DNA of 6,062 nucleotides from Alphaproteobacteria bacterium (GTDB lineage: Bacteria > Pseudomonadota > Alphaproteobacteria > UBA3830). The stretch lies in NCBI GenBank assembly GCA_017416635.1, contig JAFQBQ010000216.1, positions 1 to 6,062 on the forward strand, in the 5' to 3' direction. A program made the position numbers and the translations under genes. Of this stretch, positions 5,502 to 6,062 are shown in pieces. The notes beneath the pieces are model-generated. The model was not told where the DNA came from, made no database searches, and worked only from the letters and a program-made list of their open reading frames with translations. Positions within the stretch are counted from its first letter, which is position 1. Each line of letters opens with the position of its first letter.

Positions 5502-5903
5502 ATGGAACAAGAGTCGGCAAATAACAATTATGCAGAAGACTACTATGTTGAAGCATTTCATAAATTGGAAAAGGAAAACGAAAATTCGTGGAATTTTGGG
5601 GCTGCAATTGGAGGAACAGCTTGGCTCATCTATCGAAAAATGTATGCATATGCTTTTTTGTTCACTTTGTTGGATATTTTCACAATTTTTATGATGAATA
5701 TGGTTGCAGGTGAAAATTTTGGTCACGTATATTTTTTGATCGCGTTTCCTATAAGGGTATTTGTTTTCGGACATTACGGAAACAGAGTGTATTATGAAAT
5801 TGTAAAAGAAAAGATTTCTAAAGGATATCATTTACTGGAGAAATATCATTTGTTTTCTAACTCGTTGGTCATTGTTGCCGTATTATTACTTTGGTTGGCT
5901 TAA
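5502..5903 (+). CDS. DUF2628 domain small inner-membrane protein
   Basis: The function is not known. The 133-residue protein begins with an acidic, hydrophilic stretch (1-29). The family hallmark follows: SWNFGAAIGGTAWLIYRKMY (29-48), an aromatic/glycine-rich segment ending in Y-R-K-M-Y. Hydrophobic segments follow at about 49-66, 74-90 and 117-133. GNRVYYEIVKEKI (93-105) between the second and third is the second conserved block of the family, which usually reads GN..YY..V..KI. The N-terminus is probably cytoplasmic. The start has a good AAGGA site. The gene sits 83 nt after comF and 20 nt before a further small membrane-protein ORF, so it may be part of a short rightward operon. The family assignment rests on these two motif blocks and the length. 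Confidence 0.85.
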   Translation: MEQESANNNYAEDYYVEAFHKLEKENENSWNFGAAIGGTAWLIYRKMYAYAFLFTLLDIFTIFMMNMVAGENFGHVYFLIAFPIRVFVFGHYGNRVYYEIVKEKISKGYHLLEKYHLFSNSLVIVAVLLLWLA

Positions 5904-5923
5904 AATTTGGATGGGCGAGCAAA

Positions 5924-6062
5924 ATGTCTTCGGAAGATTTGTTGAGCAAATGGATTGGTCTGAATTTATTTTTGCTTTTTCTTTCTGGAGGTTGCTTTAT
6001 TATTGATAGAGTTGCTTGCTCATATTATAAAATTGAGAAAAATGAGGACGAAAAATTTGATT
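5924..6062 (+). CDS. Unrecognised small protein with N-terminal membrane anchor (cut by window edge)
   Basis: The frame from the ATG at 5924 stays open for 46 codons to the right edge. The protein starts hydrophilic (MSSEDLLSKW), then has a hydrophobic stretch around residues 11-28 (IGLNLFLLFLSGGCFIID), followed by a charged region with KIEKNEDEKF (36-45). This looks like a single-pass anchor with a hydrophilic domain beyond. LSGGC loosely resembles a lipobox, but the -3 residue is serine and there is no basic N-terminus, so a lipoprotein is unlikely. GGATGGG at 5909-5915 could serve as a weak ribosome site. The 20-nt gap to the DUF2628 gene suggests cotranscription. No family is recognised. 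Confidence 0.55.
   Translation, partial: MSSEDLLSKWIGLNLFLLFLSGGCFIIDRVACSYYKIEKNEDEKFD

Noticed and set aside
5469..5831. Minus-strand frame of 120 codons opposite the DUF2628 gene
   Set aside because: The plus-strand frame has a good ribosome site and DUF2628 motifs; the minus-strand product resembles nothing known to me.
5911..6007. Alternative 31-codon frame from ATG 5911
   Set aside because: It ends quickly at TGA, while the frame from 5924 stays open to the edge and encodes a plausible membrane anchor.

Overview
The window is an AT-rich stretch of a bacterial chromosome. A Gram-negative organism is likely, because the left end encodes a periplasmic adaptor of a tripartite-type ABC exporter, which needs an outer membrane to serve. 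All five complete genes end in TAA and read through with the standard code. Two genes start with TTG. Low GC, a divergent SLC1-type symporter and a DUF2628 protein would fit an AT-rich host-associated or gut alphaproteobacterium. That placement is an impression from gene content and no marker gene proves it.

Layout from left to right. (1) Bases 1-1310, minus strand: a YbhG-type HlyD-family adaptor followed 15 nt later by a YbhF-type ABC ATPase that runs off the left edge. A strong sigma70-like promoter (TCGACA, 17 nt, extended TATAAT) precedes the adaptor. (2) Bases 1311-1569: a non-coding divergent control region containing that promoter, an inverted repeat on its -35 box, and a 9-nt direct repeat upstream of the next gene. 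(3) Bases 1570-2769, plus strand: a divergent DAACS/SLC1-type symporter whose signature ion and substrate positions are altered. (4) Bases 2781-2820: a stem-loop terminator shared by two convergent genes. (5) Bases 2812-4599, minus strand: a 595-residue MscS-superfamily channel with an extra-long membrane domain, closest in motif to the YbiO type. (6) Bases 4600-4677: a short divergent promoter region. (7) Bases 4678-5418, plus strand: comF, with two four-cysteine zinc ribbons and a PRPP-binding domain. (8) Bases 5502-5903, plus strand: a DUF2628 membrane protein. (9) Bases 5924-6062, plus strand: the start of an unrecognised small membrane-anchored protein, cut by the right edge.

Four of the seven genes act at the membrane in their own right (adaptor, symporter, channel, DUF2628), the ABC ATPase energises an exporter, and the last partial ORF has a predicted membrane anchor. 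They look like independent housekeeping or stress units rather than one pathway. Only the adaptor/ATPase pair is clearly one operon, and comF/DUF2628/partial ORF may form a second. I see no tRNA, rRNA, CRISPR array, insertion sequence or phage gene. I found no convincing new multi-gene system. The most unusual items are the altered symporter active site and the operator-like repeats sitting on predicted -35 boxes.
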